The notes under the pieces were generated by a model. The model was given only the letters and a program-made list of their open reading frames with translations, did not search any database and had not been told where the DNA came from. The position numbers were made by a program, and so were the translations under genes. A stretch of 12,916 nt of DNA from an uncultured Collinsella sp. (GTDB taxonomy: Bacteria; Actinomycetota; Coriobacteriia; Coriobacteriales; Coriobacteriaceae): positions 1-12,916 of the forward strand of contig CABUWD010000060.1 of NCBI GenBank assembly GCA_902495155.1, given 5' to 3'. How positions within the stretch are numbered: position 1 is the first letter of the stretch; every line of letters begins with the position of its first letter. Shown here piece by piece: positions 6,555 to 12,916 of the stretch.

Positions 6555-6594
6555 GGGGGACAGAGGAAAACAGATCATGTGACCCCTCTCCCCC
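6555..6594 (+). terminator. G/C-rich hairpin downstream of xth
   Basis: GGGGGA and GAGG (6555-6566, with a two-base CA bulge) can pair with CCTC and TCCCCC (6585-6594), giving about ten base pairs around an 18-base loop. It begins 17 bases after the xth stop. The plus-strand 3' side is CTATAAGG, not a T-run, so termination is plausible but not certain. Its mirror-like shape would also allow action on transcripts from the right. Confidence 0.4.
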
Positions 6595-6601
6595 TATAAG
6601 G

Positions 6602-6662
6602 TGCGGTGGAATAGTTCCTGTTTGGGCAGCAAATAGCCAAAAACGAGAACTATTCCACCGCA
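6602..6662. repeat. Long inverted repeat in the xth / ECF convergent gap
   Basis: Perfect 16-base arms, TGCGGTGGAATAGTTC (6602-6617) and its complement (6647-6662), continue inward, after a two-base mismatch, with GTTT/AAAC and a bulged GGGC/GCC pairing. The core loop is about AGCAAATA. It ends 26 bases from the stop of the ECF S gene (leftward). There is no T-run on either side. It shares CTATTCC and CAAAAACGA with the repeats near the ATPase gene but is a different element. It may be a bidirectional terminator or a dispersed palindromic repeat. Confidence 0.75.
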
Positions 6663-6687
6663 AGTTCGTGAGGAAACGCGAAATGCC

Positions 6688-7401
6688 TTACAGCCCGTAT
6701 TTCACGACGACACGGTTAATGCGGCGACACCAGGGCTTGTACAGGGCGACCAAGAACACGCAGGTCGCGAGGCCATGTGTGATATCGAACGGCACTGCCG
6801 TGGCAAGACGCGCCACGGCACCCGCCCAGGTAAGCGGCTGTACAAAACCAATGATGTCATACGCGTTGATCACGACGCCATAGAGCAGGCCCGACGCAAA
6901 GCCGTACGCCAGCAGTGCTGGCATGCGCACGGTGCCGTCGGCGCGGTCGAACGCACCCGCATACGTCAGCGCACCGCCAACGTATCCCACGAGCCCCCAA
7001 GCATACATCTGCCATGGCGTCCACATGCCCTGTCCAAAAAAGAAATTGCTGGTCAACGCCGCCAGCGCGCCAACCATAAAACCATTGCGGCGACCAAGCG
7101 TCGCCCCCGCGATAATGGCGATGGCGCTCACCGGCTTAAAATCGGGAATGGGTCCGAACAGGATGCGCCCCGCCGCGGCCAGCGCCGCCAGCACCAGTGT
7201 GGGCATAATCTGGCGCAAACCCGGACGAGATGCCTCGTAACCCGCAAAGAACAGCGCGAGCACCAGCGCCACCACAATCAGCATGGCCAACGCCGCCTGC
7301 TCAACGCCCGCCAGCAACGCCGCAGCCATCACAGCTGGCACCGCCAGCAGCAGCGGGATCTCCAGTTTTGCAAGCAAGCGCGAGAAACGACAGTCCGTCA
7401 T
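6688..7401 (-). CDS. ECF transporter substrate-binding (S) membrane subunit
   Basis: This is a 237-residue, very hydrophobic protein with about six predicted membrane segments. It shows the pattern of an energy-coupling-factor S component, which captures a vitamin-like substrate and topples in the membrane. Marker stretches are IPDFKPVSAIAIIAGATLG (85-103), SNFFFGQGMWTPWQM (118-132) and VPFDITHGLATCVF (203-216). The ATG at 7399-7401 is preferred because it lies four bases past the stop of the ATPase gene; a longer frame reading back into that gene is unlikely. It is the last gene of the T-AA'-S operon. The substrate is not readable; cobalamin or a related compound is one guess from dedicated ECF operons of this layout, held weakly. 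Confidence 0.8.
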   Translation of the reverse strand: MTDCRFSRLLAKLEIPLLLAVPAVMAAALLAGVEQAALAMLIVVALVLALFFAGYEASRPGLRQIMPTLVLAALAAAGRILFGPIPDFKPVSAIAIIAGATLGRRNGFMVGALAALTSNFFFGQGMWTPWQMYAWGLVGYVGGALTYAGAFDRADGTVRMPALLAYGFASGLLYGVVINAYDIIGFVQPLTWAGAVARLATAVPFDITHGLATCVFLVALYKPWCRRINRVVVKYGL

Positions 7402-7405
7402 CCCA

Positions 7406-9049
7406 TCACGCCCTATAGAACACGTTGTCGGCAAAGAAGTCGGCCGGGGGCTCCACGCAGGCAATCTCGCCGTCAAACATCATGGCGACGTCGTCGGCTA
7501 CCTGCTCGGCAAAGTCCAAATCGTGCGTAGCCATGATGACGGTGCCGCCTGCCTGCGCGTGCTTGCGCAAAGCGCAGGCGATGATGCGGCGGCTCTCCAG
7601 GTCCAAGCCCTTCGTGGGCTCGTCAAGCAACAGCAGCTCCGGACCAATCAGCAGCAGCTTTGCCAACGCAAGCAGCTGGCGCTGACCGCCCGAAAGATCG
7701 TACGGGTGACGCGCCTCCAAGCCGTCCAGTCCCAGTTGCGCTGCACGCTCCCGCGCCAAGTTCTCGTCATATCCGCAGGTCGATGCCCATTCCATCAGCT
7801 CGTCGCGCACCGTTTCGGCGACCAGCAATGCCTTGGGGTTCTGTGGCAACAGCGCCGCCGAGGCCGCTTCGCGCACCATGCGGCCGCGCTGCAGCTTGGC
7901 GGTCTTCGCCAGCACCGAGAGCATCGTCGACTTACCGCATCCGTTGCCGCCCACGATTGCATGCACCGCGCCAGCCGAAAACGAAGCATCGAGCCCGCGC
8001 AGCACCCAGCCGGACGCTCGATCGTAGCGAAACCAGCCTTCCGACAGGGTGGTAGCCGACCCGCCGTGCATTTTTTGGAGTATTCTGCTTCCATCCGTGC
8101 GCGAGAAGGCTTCCGAGCCGTTCTCGAGCGACGTTTGCGCCACAAATTCGGACGATTTGTCCAATTCCGAACTTTTTTTCGCGCTCGATACGTCCCCGGG
8201 CGGCTCCAGAGAGCCCAAATTGTCCTCACGTCTGCTGAATACTCCTTTATTTGCACATCGGATGGCACCCCACCCCAACATGTCATCGGAAAACAGCGAT
8301 TCTCGGCGTCCCAAAGAAGCCATATCCGTCACCTCGCGCACGCGACCGTCCTCAATCCGGTACGCACACGTCACGTATTCGAGCATTGGGCGCGGCTGAT
8401 GCGTCGCCACAACAACCGTGCAGCCCAGCTCGCGATTCACACGAAACAGCGCGTGCAGGAAATTCTTCTCCGCAACCGGATCAAGCTGAGACGTGGGCTC
8501 GTCGAGCAGCAGCACGCGCGGGCGCAATGCCAGCACAGCCGCCAGCGACAGCAGCTGTTTGCGTCCGCCCGAAAGCGTATCGGTATCGCGGTGGAGCCAA
8601 TCCTCCAGCCCAAAGAAATAGCTGGTCTCGGCCACGCGACGACGCATCTCGTCACGCGCTAGCCCCAAGTTTTCCAGGCCAAACGCCATCTCGTGCCACA
8701 CGGTCTCGCACACAATCTGGTTCTCGGGATCCTGAAACACATAGCCCACGCGCTCCGCAGACGCGCGCACGTCCATGTCGGTAACGTTCTCGCCCAGCAC
8801 GCGCGCATCGCCAGTGCGCTCGCCCGCCGGAGCGATCTCGGGCTTGAGCAGCGACAGCAGCGTCGACTTACCCGATCCGGTACCGCCAACAAGAAGTGCA
8901 AACGCACCTTGGGAAACACGCCAATCAAGCCCCTCGAGCACCGGTGCCTCGGCCCCGGGATAGGCAAAACTAAGGCCTCGCACCTCAATCGCCGGCGCGG
9001 CCGAGCCATATGCCACACCCGCCGCCGAGCTCCTATCAAACCGAGCCAT
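7406..9049 (-). CDS. ECF transporter fused A-A' ATPase
   Basis: This 547-residue protein carries two ABC ATPase domains that power an ECF importer on the cytosolic face. Domain 1: Walker A GGTGSGKST (55-63), Q-loop Gln106, signature LSGGRKQ (159-165), Walker B VLLLDEP (179-185), switch His217. Domain 2: Walker A GGNGCGKST (367-375), Q-loop Gln403, signature LSGGQRQ (452-458), Walker B LLLLDEPT (472-479), switch His509. Both sites look competent. A polar Ser-rich linker of about 70 residues (near 262-335) joins them; its DNA holds A-runs and a palindrome. The start ATG overlaps the stop of the T gene by one base (TGATG), so translation is coupled. In many bacteria the two ATPases are separate genes. 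Confidence 0.92.
   Translation of the reverse strand: MARFDRSSAAGVAYGSAAPAIEVRGLSFAYPGAEAPVLEGLDWRVSQGAFALLVGGTGSGKSTLLSLLKPEIAPAGERTGDARVLGENVTDMDVRASAERVGYVFQDPENQIVCETVWHEMAFGLENLGLARDEMRRRVAETSYFFGLEDWLHRDTDTLSGGRKQLLSLAAVLALRPRVLLLDEPTSQLDPVAEKNFLHALFRVNRELGCTVVVATHQPRPMLEYVTCAYRIEDGRVREVTDMASLGRRESLFSDDMLGWGAIRCANKGVFSRREDNLGSLEPPGDVSSAKKSSELDKSSEFVAQTSLENGSEAFSRTDGSRILQKMHGGSATTLSEGWFRYDRASGWVLRGLDASFSAGAVHAIVGGNGCGKSTMLSVLAKTAKLQRGRMVREAASAALLPQNPKALLVAETVRDELMEWASTCGYDENLARERAAQLGLDGLEARHPYDLSGGQRQLLALAKLLLIGPELLLLDEPTKGLDLESRRIIACALRKHAQAGGTVIMATHDLDFAEQVADDVAMMFDGEIACVEPPADFFADNVFYRA
8144..8174. repeat. Palindrome inside the coding linker of the ECF ATPase
   Basis: On the minus strand AAGTTCGGA and TCCGAATTT can pair over nine positions (one G-T) around a 13-base loop. 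It lies entirely within the reading frame of the ATPase linker, beside a run of seven A residues (plus-strand T run 8173-8179). The reading frame passes through without a stop. It could be a chance palindrome or a small repeat captured in frame. Confidence 0.45.
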
Positions 9050-9942
9050 CAGCCAAACCTCTTCTCATCAATCGCGTGCAACGCGCAAGGCAGCACCATC
9101 CAGGCAGCGTACACGACATAGCCCGGCCACGGCGCCGGCACCGAGAGCTGCGGATAAAACGAATACTGCGTCGTCGCGGTCCACGCCACTGTCACCGTGA
9201 CCACGCCAAACAGTGCAAGCCCAACCAGCGCAGCAACATCGCCGCGCCCCAGTCGATACCGCGCATACGTCGTACGACGCGTCGCGGCACCCCACCCGCG
9301 CGAGCGCATCGCGTCCGCGCGCTCCAGTGAATCTTCCATGCCCCAGCCCATCAACACACTCGATGCCCGCAGGCGCGAGCGCACGGGGTCGGCCGGCGCG
9401 CGGCCCGGCACGTCAATCGCATCTTGCACCGCCAGCACCGTGCGGCCGCGGCGCAAAAACTGCGGGATAAGCCGCATGCACATCGAGATCATAAGCGCAA
9501 TCACCGGTGCGGCATTGCCCAGCAGCGCGAGTACCTTGTCGTATTCGAGCATCGACGCCGCTGCCTCAAACCACAGCACGCTCGCCACAAACAGCCCACC
9601 CATGCACAGGCCGTAAACCATGCTCTCTAGATACACCGCACGCATGCCAATACGAAACAGCTCCGTCGAGCCCGATGCACTAAACAGCGGATTGAGCACC
9701 GCGATAATCAAAATCACCGGCAGCTGCCAGCGAAGCGCCCCCAACGTGCGCGCAGCACCGCGCGTCGCAAGCCCGTACGCCAGCCCACCCGCAAGCGACA
9801 GCGCGATCAGCACCGGTTGCATCGAGAACATGGTGAGCCCCAGCGTCAGCACCATGTAGAGGGCCGGCACAGCCGGATGCGACATCGAGAACGCCGCGAC
9901 GGGCTCGCCGCCAAACTCCTCTCGCATGTTGTCCACGGGCAC
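9049..9942 (-). CDS. ECF transporter transmembrane (T) subunit
   Basis: This roughly 297-residue membrane protein couples the ATPases to the S subunit in an ECF importer. It has several hydrophobic segments. It carries the T-family coupling-helix patterns MCMRLIPQFLRRGRT and ERADAMRSRGWG; the second matches the Ala-Arg-Gly type motif that contacts the ATPases. The N-terminal SMSHPAVPALY fits the start of the family domain. The GTG at 9940-9942 is chosen because GAGGGG stands six bases upstream; the ATG at 9925-9927 has no such site, and the longer frame up to 10107 is Arg-rich and unlike a membrane protein. It is the first gene of the operon. Upstream DNA in another frame looks protein-like up to a G-run, so the true N-terminus is uncertain. 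Confidence 0.85.
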   Translation of the reverse strand: MPVDNMREEFGGEPVAAFSMSHPAVPALYMVLTLGLTMFSMQPVLIALSLAGGLAYGLATRGAARTLGALRWQLPVILIIAVLNPLFSASGSTELFRIGMRAVYLESMVYGLCMGGLFVASVLWFEAAASMLEYDKVLALLGNAAPVIALMISMCMRLIPQFLRRGRTVLAVQDAIDVPGRAPADPVRSRLRASSVLMGWGMEDSLERADAMRSRGWGAATRRTTYARYRLGRGDVAALVGLALFGVVTVTVAWTATTQYSFYPQLSVPAPWPGYVVYAAWMVLPCALHAIDEKRFG

Positions 9943-10075
9943 CCCCGTCCCCTCGCTCAAACGACAGCTCCGCGGCATCGCCAACGCCGCACGCAAGCAG
10001 CGCAAACGCCACGCCGGCGGTGCAAGCCTCAACCGCCGAAAACCAATCGCTACGCGCTCAACATATGCCTGCGGT

Positions 10076-10104
10076 ATCATATTGCGCCGTGTATCGTTTC
10101 CAAA
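10076..10104 (-). promoter_or_regulatory. Candidate promoter of the ECF operon
   Basis: On the minus strand TTTGGA (10099-10104) and TATGAT (10076-10081) stand 17 bases apart. The -10 is good, the -35 is weak. It would give a leader of about 125 bases before the GTG start, long enough for regulation, but no known riboswitch core (for example a cobalamin box) was recognised in it. Confidence 0.35.
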
Positions 10105-10135
10105 CACACGTCTCTATAACGTAACAGGAGATCAC

Positions 10136-11548
10136 ATGGACGCAACCGCAATTATCCTCGCTGCCGGCGAGGGCACCCGCATGAAGTCGAACCACTGCAA
10201 GGTTTCGCACAAGATCCTGGGCAAGCCCATGGTCCAGTGGATCGTCGACGCTACCATCAAGGCCGGCTGCAACCGCGTCGTGGTCGTCATCGGCAGCCAC
10301 GCCGACGAGATGCGCGCCCTCATCGACGGCGCCTACGCCAACAGTGCCACCAAGGTCGAGTGCGTTGAGCAGACCGAGCGCCTGGGCACCGGTCACGCCG
10401 TGAAGGTCGCGCTCGAGGCCTGCGGCATCACGCAAGGCCCCGTCGTCGTGCTCAACGGCGACTTGCCGCTCATCACCGCCGACACCGTCGCCAAGTTCGC
10501 GCAGACCGTCGCTACCGGCGAGCTCGCCTGCACCGTCATGACCATGACCCCGCCCGATCCTTTCGGCTACGGCCGCATCAAGCTGGGCGCCGACGGCCAG
10601 ATCGAGCGCATCATCGAGCAGAAGGACTGCACGCCCGAGCAGGCCGCCACGCTGCTGGAGTGCAACGCCGGCTGCTACGCCTTCGACGGCGCGCAGCTTG
10701 CCGCCCACATTAACGAGATCGGCAACGACAACGCGCAATCCGAGTACTACCTGCCCGACATGCTCGAGATCCTCAAAGGCCACGGCCAGGCGGTCTCCAT
10801 CTTCCACTGCGACGACTACCGCGACGGCCTGGGCGTCAACAGCCGCATCCAGCTCGCACAGCTCACCGCCATCGCGCGCGACCGCATCAACGAGCACTGG
10901 ATGGCCGAGGGCGTCACCTTCATCGACCCCACGCAGGCCTGGATCGGCCCCGATGCCGTTATCGGCCGCGACACCGTCGTGTGGCCGCAGACGCACCTGA
11001 TCGGCCACGTCACCGTGGGCGAGGAGTGCCAGCTCGGCCCCAACAGCCGCCTCACCGACACCACCGTCGGCAGCGGCTGCACCATCGATGAAACCATCGC
11101 CGTCGAGGCCGTCATCGAGAACGGCGTCGACTGCGGCCCGCGCGCCTACCTGCGCCCGGGCACCCACATGCTCGACGGTTCCAAGGCCGGCACGCACGTG
11201 GAGATCAAGAAGTCCACGATCGGCGAGGGCTCCAAGGTGCCGCACCTGTCCTACATCGGCGATACCACCATGGGCTCCGGCGTCAACGTGGGCGCGGGCT
11301 CCATCACCTGCAACTACGATGGCGTACACAAGCACAAGACCGTCATCGGCAAGGATGCCTTCATCGGCTCCGACACCATGATGGTCGCGCCCGCCCAGAT
11401 TGGCGACGGCGCGCTCGTGGCCGCCGGCTCCGTCATCACCGAGCCGGTCCCGGCAGACGCACTTGGCCTGGGTCGTGCCCGCCAGATAAATATTGAGGGC
11501 TGGGCCGCCGATTATCGCCGCCGTCTGCACGAGGACGACGAGGTATAA
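10136..11548 (+). CDS. glmU: Bifunctional GlcN-1-P acetyltransferase / GlcNAc-1-P uridyltransferase
   Basis: This 470-residue enzyme makes UDP-N-acetylglucosamine, the precursor of peptidoglycan: it acetylates glucosamine-1-phosphate with acetyl-CoA, then transfers UMP from UTP. The N-terminal pyrophosphorylase part shows LAAGEGTRMKS (8-18), LGTGHAV (83-89), NGDLPL (107-112) and GYGRI (144-148). From about 260 a left-handed beta-helix of hexapeptide repeats follows, with LRPGT (339-343), His370 matching the catalytic His of the acetyltransferase, and NYDG (393-396). The start has CAGGAG five bases upstream. A longer frame reaching left to 9926 is an artefact of the G+C-rich divergent region. 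TATAAC at 10115-10120 is a possible -10 but sits very near the ribosome-binding site. A terminator follows the gene. Confidence 0.97.
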   Translation: MDATAIILAAGEGTRMKSNHCKVSHKILGKPMVQWIVDATIKAGCNRVVVVIGSHADEMRALIDGAYANSATKVECVEQTERLGTGHAVKVALEACGITQGPVVVLNGDLPLITADTVAKFAQTVATGELACTVMTMTPPDPFGYGRIKLGADGQIERIIEQKDCTPEQAATLLECNAGCYAFDGAQLAAHINEIGNDNAQSEYYLPDMLEILKGHGQAVSIFHCDDYRDGLGVNSRIQLAQLTAIARDRINEHWMAEGVTFIDPTQAWIGPDAVIGRDTVVWPQTHLIGHVTVGEECQLGPNSRLTDTTVGSGCTIDETIAVEAVIENGVDCGPRAYLRPGTHMLDGSKAGTHVEIKKSTIGEGSKVPHLSYIGDTTMGSGVNVGAGSITCNYDGVHKHKTVIGKDAFIGSDTMMVAPAQIGDGALVAAGSVITEPVPADALGLGRARQINIEGWAADYRRRLHEDDEV

Positions 11549-11568
11549 CGTTTTACCAAGCATCTAAG

Positions 11569-11598
11569 GAGCTGTTCCCATGGGGGCGGCTCTTTTTT
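11569..11598 (+). terminator. Intrinsic terminator after glmU
   Basis: The inverted repeat at 11569-11592 pairs GAGCTGTTCC with GGGGCGGCTC through about ten pairs (some G-T) around a CATG loop and runs directly into six T residues (11593-11598). It lies 20 bases after the glmU stop. This is a textbook rho-independent terminator and implies that prs has its own promoter. Confidence 0.85.
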
Positions 11599-11739
11599 CT
11601 ATCGTGACCTGCGCGACAGGATGAGTGGTCGGTTCGTGTCCGTTGACGGTAAAGACGTTATCAAGACCCGATTAACCCCGTCGCGCGGTTACAATGCAAC
11701 AAGGCATCTATATGGCATTCGATATAAAGGAGAAGGGTA

Positions 11740-12726
11740 ATGCCGATTAATGATCCCGAGAAGTCGGAGAATATGCGCAAGTCCATCCGCGTGTATTCCG
11801 GTTCCTCCAACCGTCCCCTCGCTCAGAAGATCGCTGAGTACCTTGGGGTCGAGCTTTCGGGCCTTACGCTAAAGCAGTTCGCCAACGGTGAGATTTACGC
11901 CCGCTACGACGAGACCGTCCGCGGCGCCGACGTCTTCCTGATTCAGTCCGTGGCCGGCGGCAACGTCAACGACATGCTCATGGAGCTGCTCATCGCCACC
12001 GACGCTGCCAAGCGCGCATCCGCCCGCTCCATCACCGCCGTTATCACCCACTACGGCTATGCCCGCCAGGACCGCAAGGCCGGCCCGCGCGAGCCCATCA
12101 CCGCCCGCCTCGTCGCCAACCTGCTCGAGCGCGCCGGCGTCAACCGCATCATCACCCTCGACCTGCACCAGGGCCAGATTCAGGGCTTCTTCGATATCCC
12201 GGTTAACCACCTGTCCGCGCTGCCGCTGTTTGGCCAGTACTACAACGACATGCACTTCGACACCGACAACCTGGTTGTCGTCTCCCCCGATGTGGGCCGC
12301 GCCAAGGCCGCCAAGAAGCTGTCCGACATGCTCGGCTGCGACCTGGCCATCGCCCACAAGGGCCGTCCGCGCCACAACGCCGCCGAGGTCATGGGCATCA
12401 TCGGTGACATCAAGGGCAAGACCTGCATCATCAATGACGACATGATCGACACCGCTGGCACCCTGTGCGCCAACGTCAAGGAGCTCAAGGCTATGGGCGC
12501 TGGCGATATCTACGTCTGCGCCACCCACGGTATCTTCTCCGGTCCGGCCATCGAGCGTCTGAACGACGCCCCGATCGTCGAGTGCCTCGTCACCGACGCC
12601 ATTCCCGTCGAGGTCGGCGGCAAGATCAAGACCATCTCGGTCGCCGAGGAGTTCGCTCAGGCCATCTCCGCCGTTTACCACGAGGAGCCCGTCTCCACGC
12701 TCGTCGGCGGCGACTTCGCGCTGTAG
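11740..12726 (+). CDS. prs: Ribose-phosphate pyrophosphokinase (PRPP synthetase)
   Basis: This 328-residue cytosolic enzyme makes PRPP from ribose-5-phosphate and ATP, feeding purine, pyrimidine, histidine, tryptophan and NAD synthesis. Motifs: HYGYARQDRK (104-113), DLHQGQIQGFFDIPVNH (141-157), SPDVGRAKAAKKL (182-194), and the PRPP loop INDDMIDTAGTL (231-242). The N-terminus has about ten extra residues before the usual start of the family; a second ATG lies at codon 12, but AAGGAG seven bases before the first ATG favours the longer form. The 191-base gap from glmU holds the glmU terminator and a TACAAT (11690-11695) without a clear -35. The gene follows glmU as in many Gram-positive bacteria, here without an intervening ribosomal L25/Ctc gene before pth. 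Confidence 0.97.
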   Translation: MPINDPEKSENMRKSIRVYSGSSNRPLAQKIAEYLGVELSGLTLKQFANGEIYARYDETVRGADVFLIQSVAGGNVNDMLMELLIATDAAKRASARSITAVITHYGYARQDRKAGPREPITARLVANLLERAGVNRIITLDLHQGQIQGFFDIPVNHLSALPLFGQYYNDMHFDTDNLVVVSPDVGRAKAAKKLSDMLGCDLAIAHKGRPRHNAAEVMGIIGDIKGKTCIINDDMIDTAGTLCANVKELKAMGAGDIYVCATHGIFSGPAIERLNDAPIVECLVTDAIPVEVGGKIKTISVAEEFAQAISAVYHEEPVSTLVGGDFAL

Positions 12727-12824
12727 TCGCTCGACCCTCGCATCCCTCCGGAAGCCCCGGGGCAGCTGTTTTCTGAAATGACTTTGCTGTAACCTTTCCT
12801 CGCCTTCGGCGGGCGTGGTAGCCT

Positions 12825-12852
12825 TTGTCGTTGATTGAACTATTTGTGTAAC
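12825..12852 (+). promoter_or_regulatory. Candidate promoter of pth
   Basis: TTGTCG (12825-12830) and TGTAAC (12847-12852) stand 16 bases apart. The -10 lies only about 12 bases before the start codon and overlaps the approach to the GGAAGG ribosome-binding site, so this is weak. The rest of the 138-base gap after prs holds the self-complementary GCCCCGGGGC and a small CGCC/GGCG hairpin but no T-run, so read-through from prs is equally possible. Confidence 0.25.
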
Positions 12853-12864
12853 GGAAGGACAAAT

Positions 12865-12916
12865 ATGGCAGCTGCACAGCCGCTTAAGATTCGCATGGTT
12901 GCCGGGCTTGGCAACC
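12865..12916 (+). CDS. pth: Peptidyl-tRNA hydrolase, N-terminus only
   Basis: Only 17 codons fit before the window ends: a short Ala-rich lead, then LKIRMVAGLGN. The last part matches the opening strand and loop (VGLGNPG) of bacterial peptidyl-tRNA hydrolase, which frees tRNAs from dropped-off peptides. GGAAGG six bases before the ATG supports this start; an internal ATG at codon 11 is the alternative. Its place after glmU and prs fits the conserved order glmU-prs-(ctc)-pth. The call leans on context because so little is visible. Confidence 0.75.
   Translation, partial: MAAAQPLKIRMVAGLGN

Noticed and set aside
7283..8662. 459-codon open frame antisense to the ECF ATPase
   Set aside because: No recognisable domain, and it crosses both well-defined ATPase domains on the other strand.
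9943..10075. Riboswitch in the long leader of the ECF operon
   Set aside because: No cobalamin, TPP, FMN or other known core sequence was recognised; the region is only generally G+C-rich.
10058..11563. 501-codon open frame antisense to glmU
   Set aside because: Repetitive Val/Asp/Gly/Ala composition typical of the reverse strand of a G+C-rich gene; glmU is certain on the plus strand.
11869..12681. 270-codon open frame antisense to prs
   Set aside because: Same antisense composition artefact; prs motifs are unambiguous.

Overview
The window looks like chromosomal DNA from a high-GC actinobacterium, most likely of the class Coriobacteriia and perhaps Collinsella. This rests on base composition (60-68% G+C in sampled coding stretches), a glmU-prs-pth order, a type III pantothenate kinase and an ECF transporter with fused ATPases. 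It is inferred from gene content and style, not from a database match. Almost all of the DNA is core metabolism. The accessory-looking part is bases 799-2201.

Left part (1-5584): a 5'-truncated coaX runs rightward. A leftward block faces it: a Sir2 deacylase, a fused folate enzyme (dihydropteroate synthase then HPPK), a biotin-ligase-like protein, then an AAA ATPase with a DUF4143 C-terminus. The ATPase gene is clearly poorer in G+C than its neighbours. A nearly identical 41-47 base palindromic repeat ends 6 bases beyond its stop and another begins 26 bases before its start. A third copy lies 86 bases further out. All three point the same way. This repeat-bracketed gene is the most unusual structure in the window.

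Middle (5585-10135): exodeoxyribonuclease III (xth) diverges from the Sir2 gene. It converges on a three-gene ECF vitamin-type importer read leftward as T subunit, fused A-A' ATPase and S subunit, with stop/start overlap or near-contact. Two hairpin-forming sequences of different design fill the convergent gap. The substrate of the importer cannot be read from the sequence.

Right part (10136-12916): glmU (UDP-GlcNAc synthesis for cell wall), a clear intrinsic terminator, prs (PRPP synthesis) and the first 17 codons of pth (peptidyl-tRNA hydrolase). These supply peptidoglycan, nucleotide and translation-recycling functions and form a conserved housekeeping neighbourhood.

Other oddities: a roughly 140-residue Ala/Pro/Glu-rich insert inside the dihydropteroate synthase barrel; a single in-frame TAG separating the folate fusion from the biotin-ligase-like gene; loss of the usual catalytic motifs in that ligase-like protein; and a palindrome embedded in the coding sequence of the ECF ATPase linker. 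No tRNA, rRNA, CRISPR array, transposase or phage gene was seen. No gene-free stretch exceeds 300 bases.
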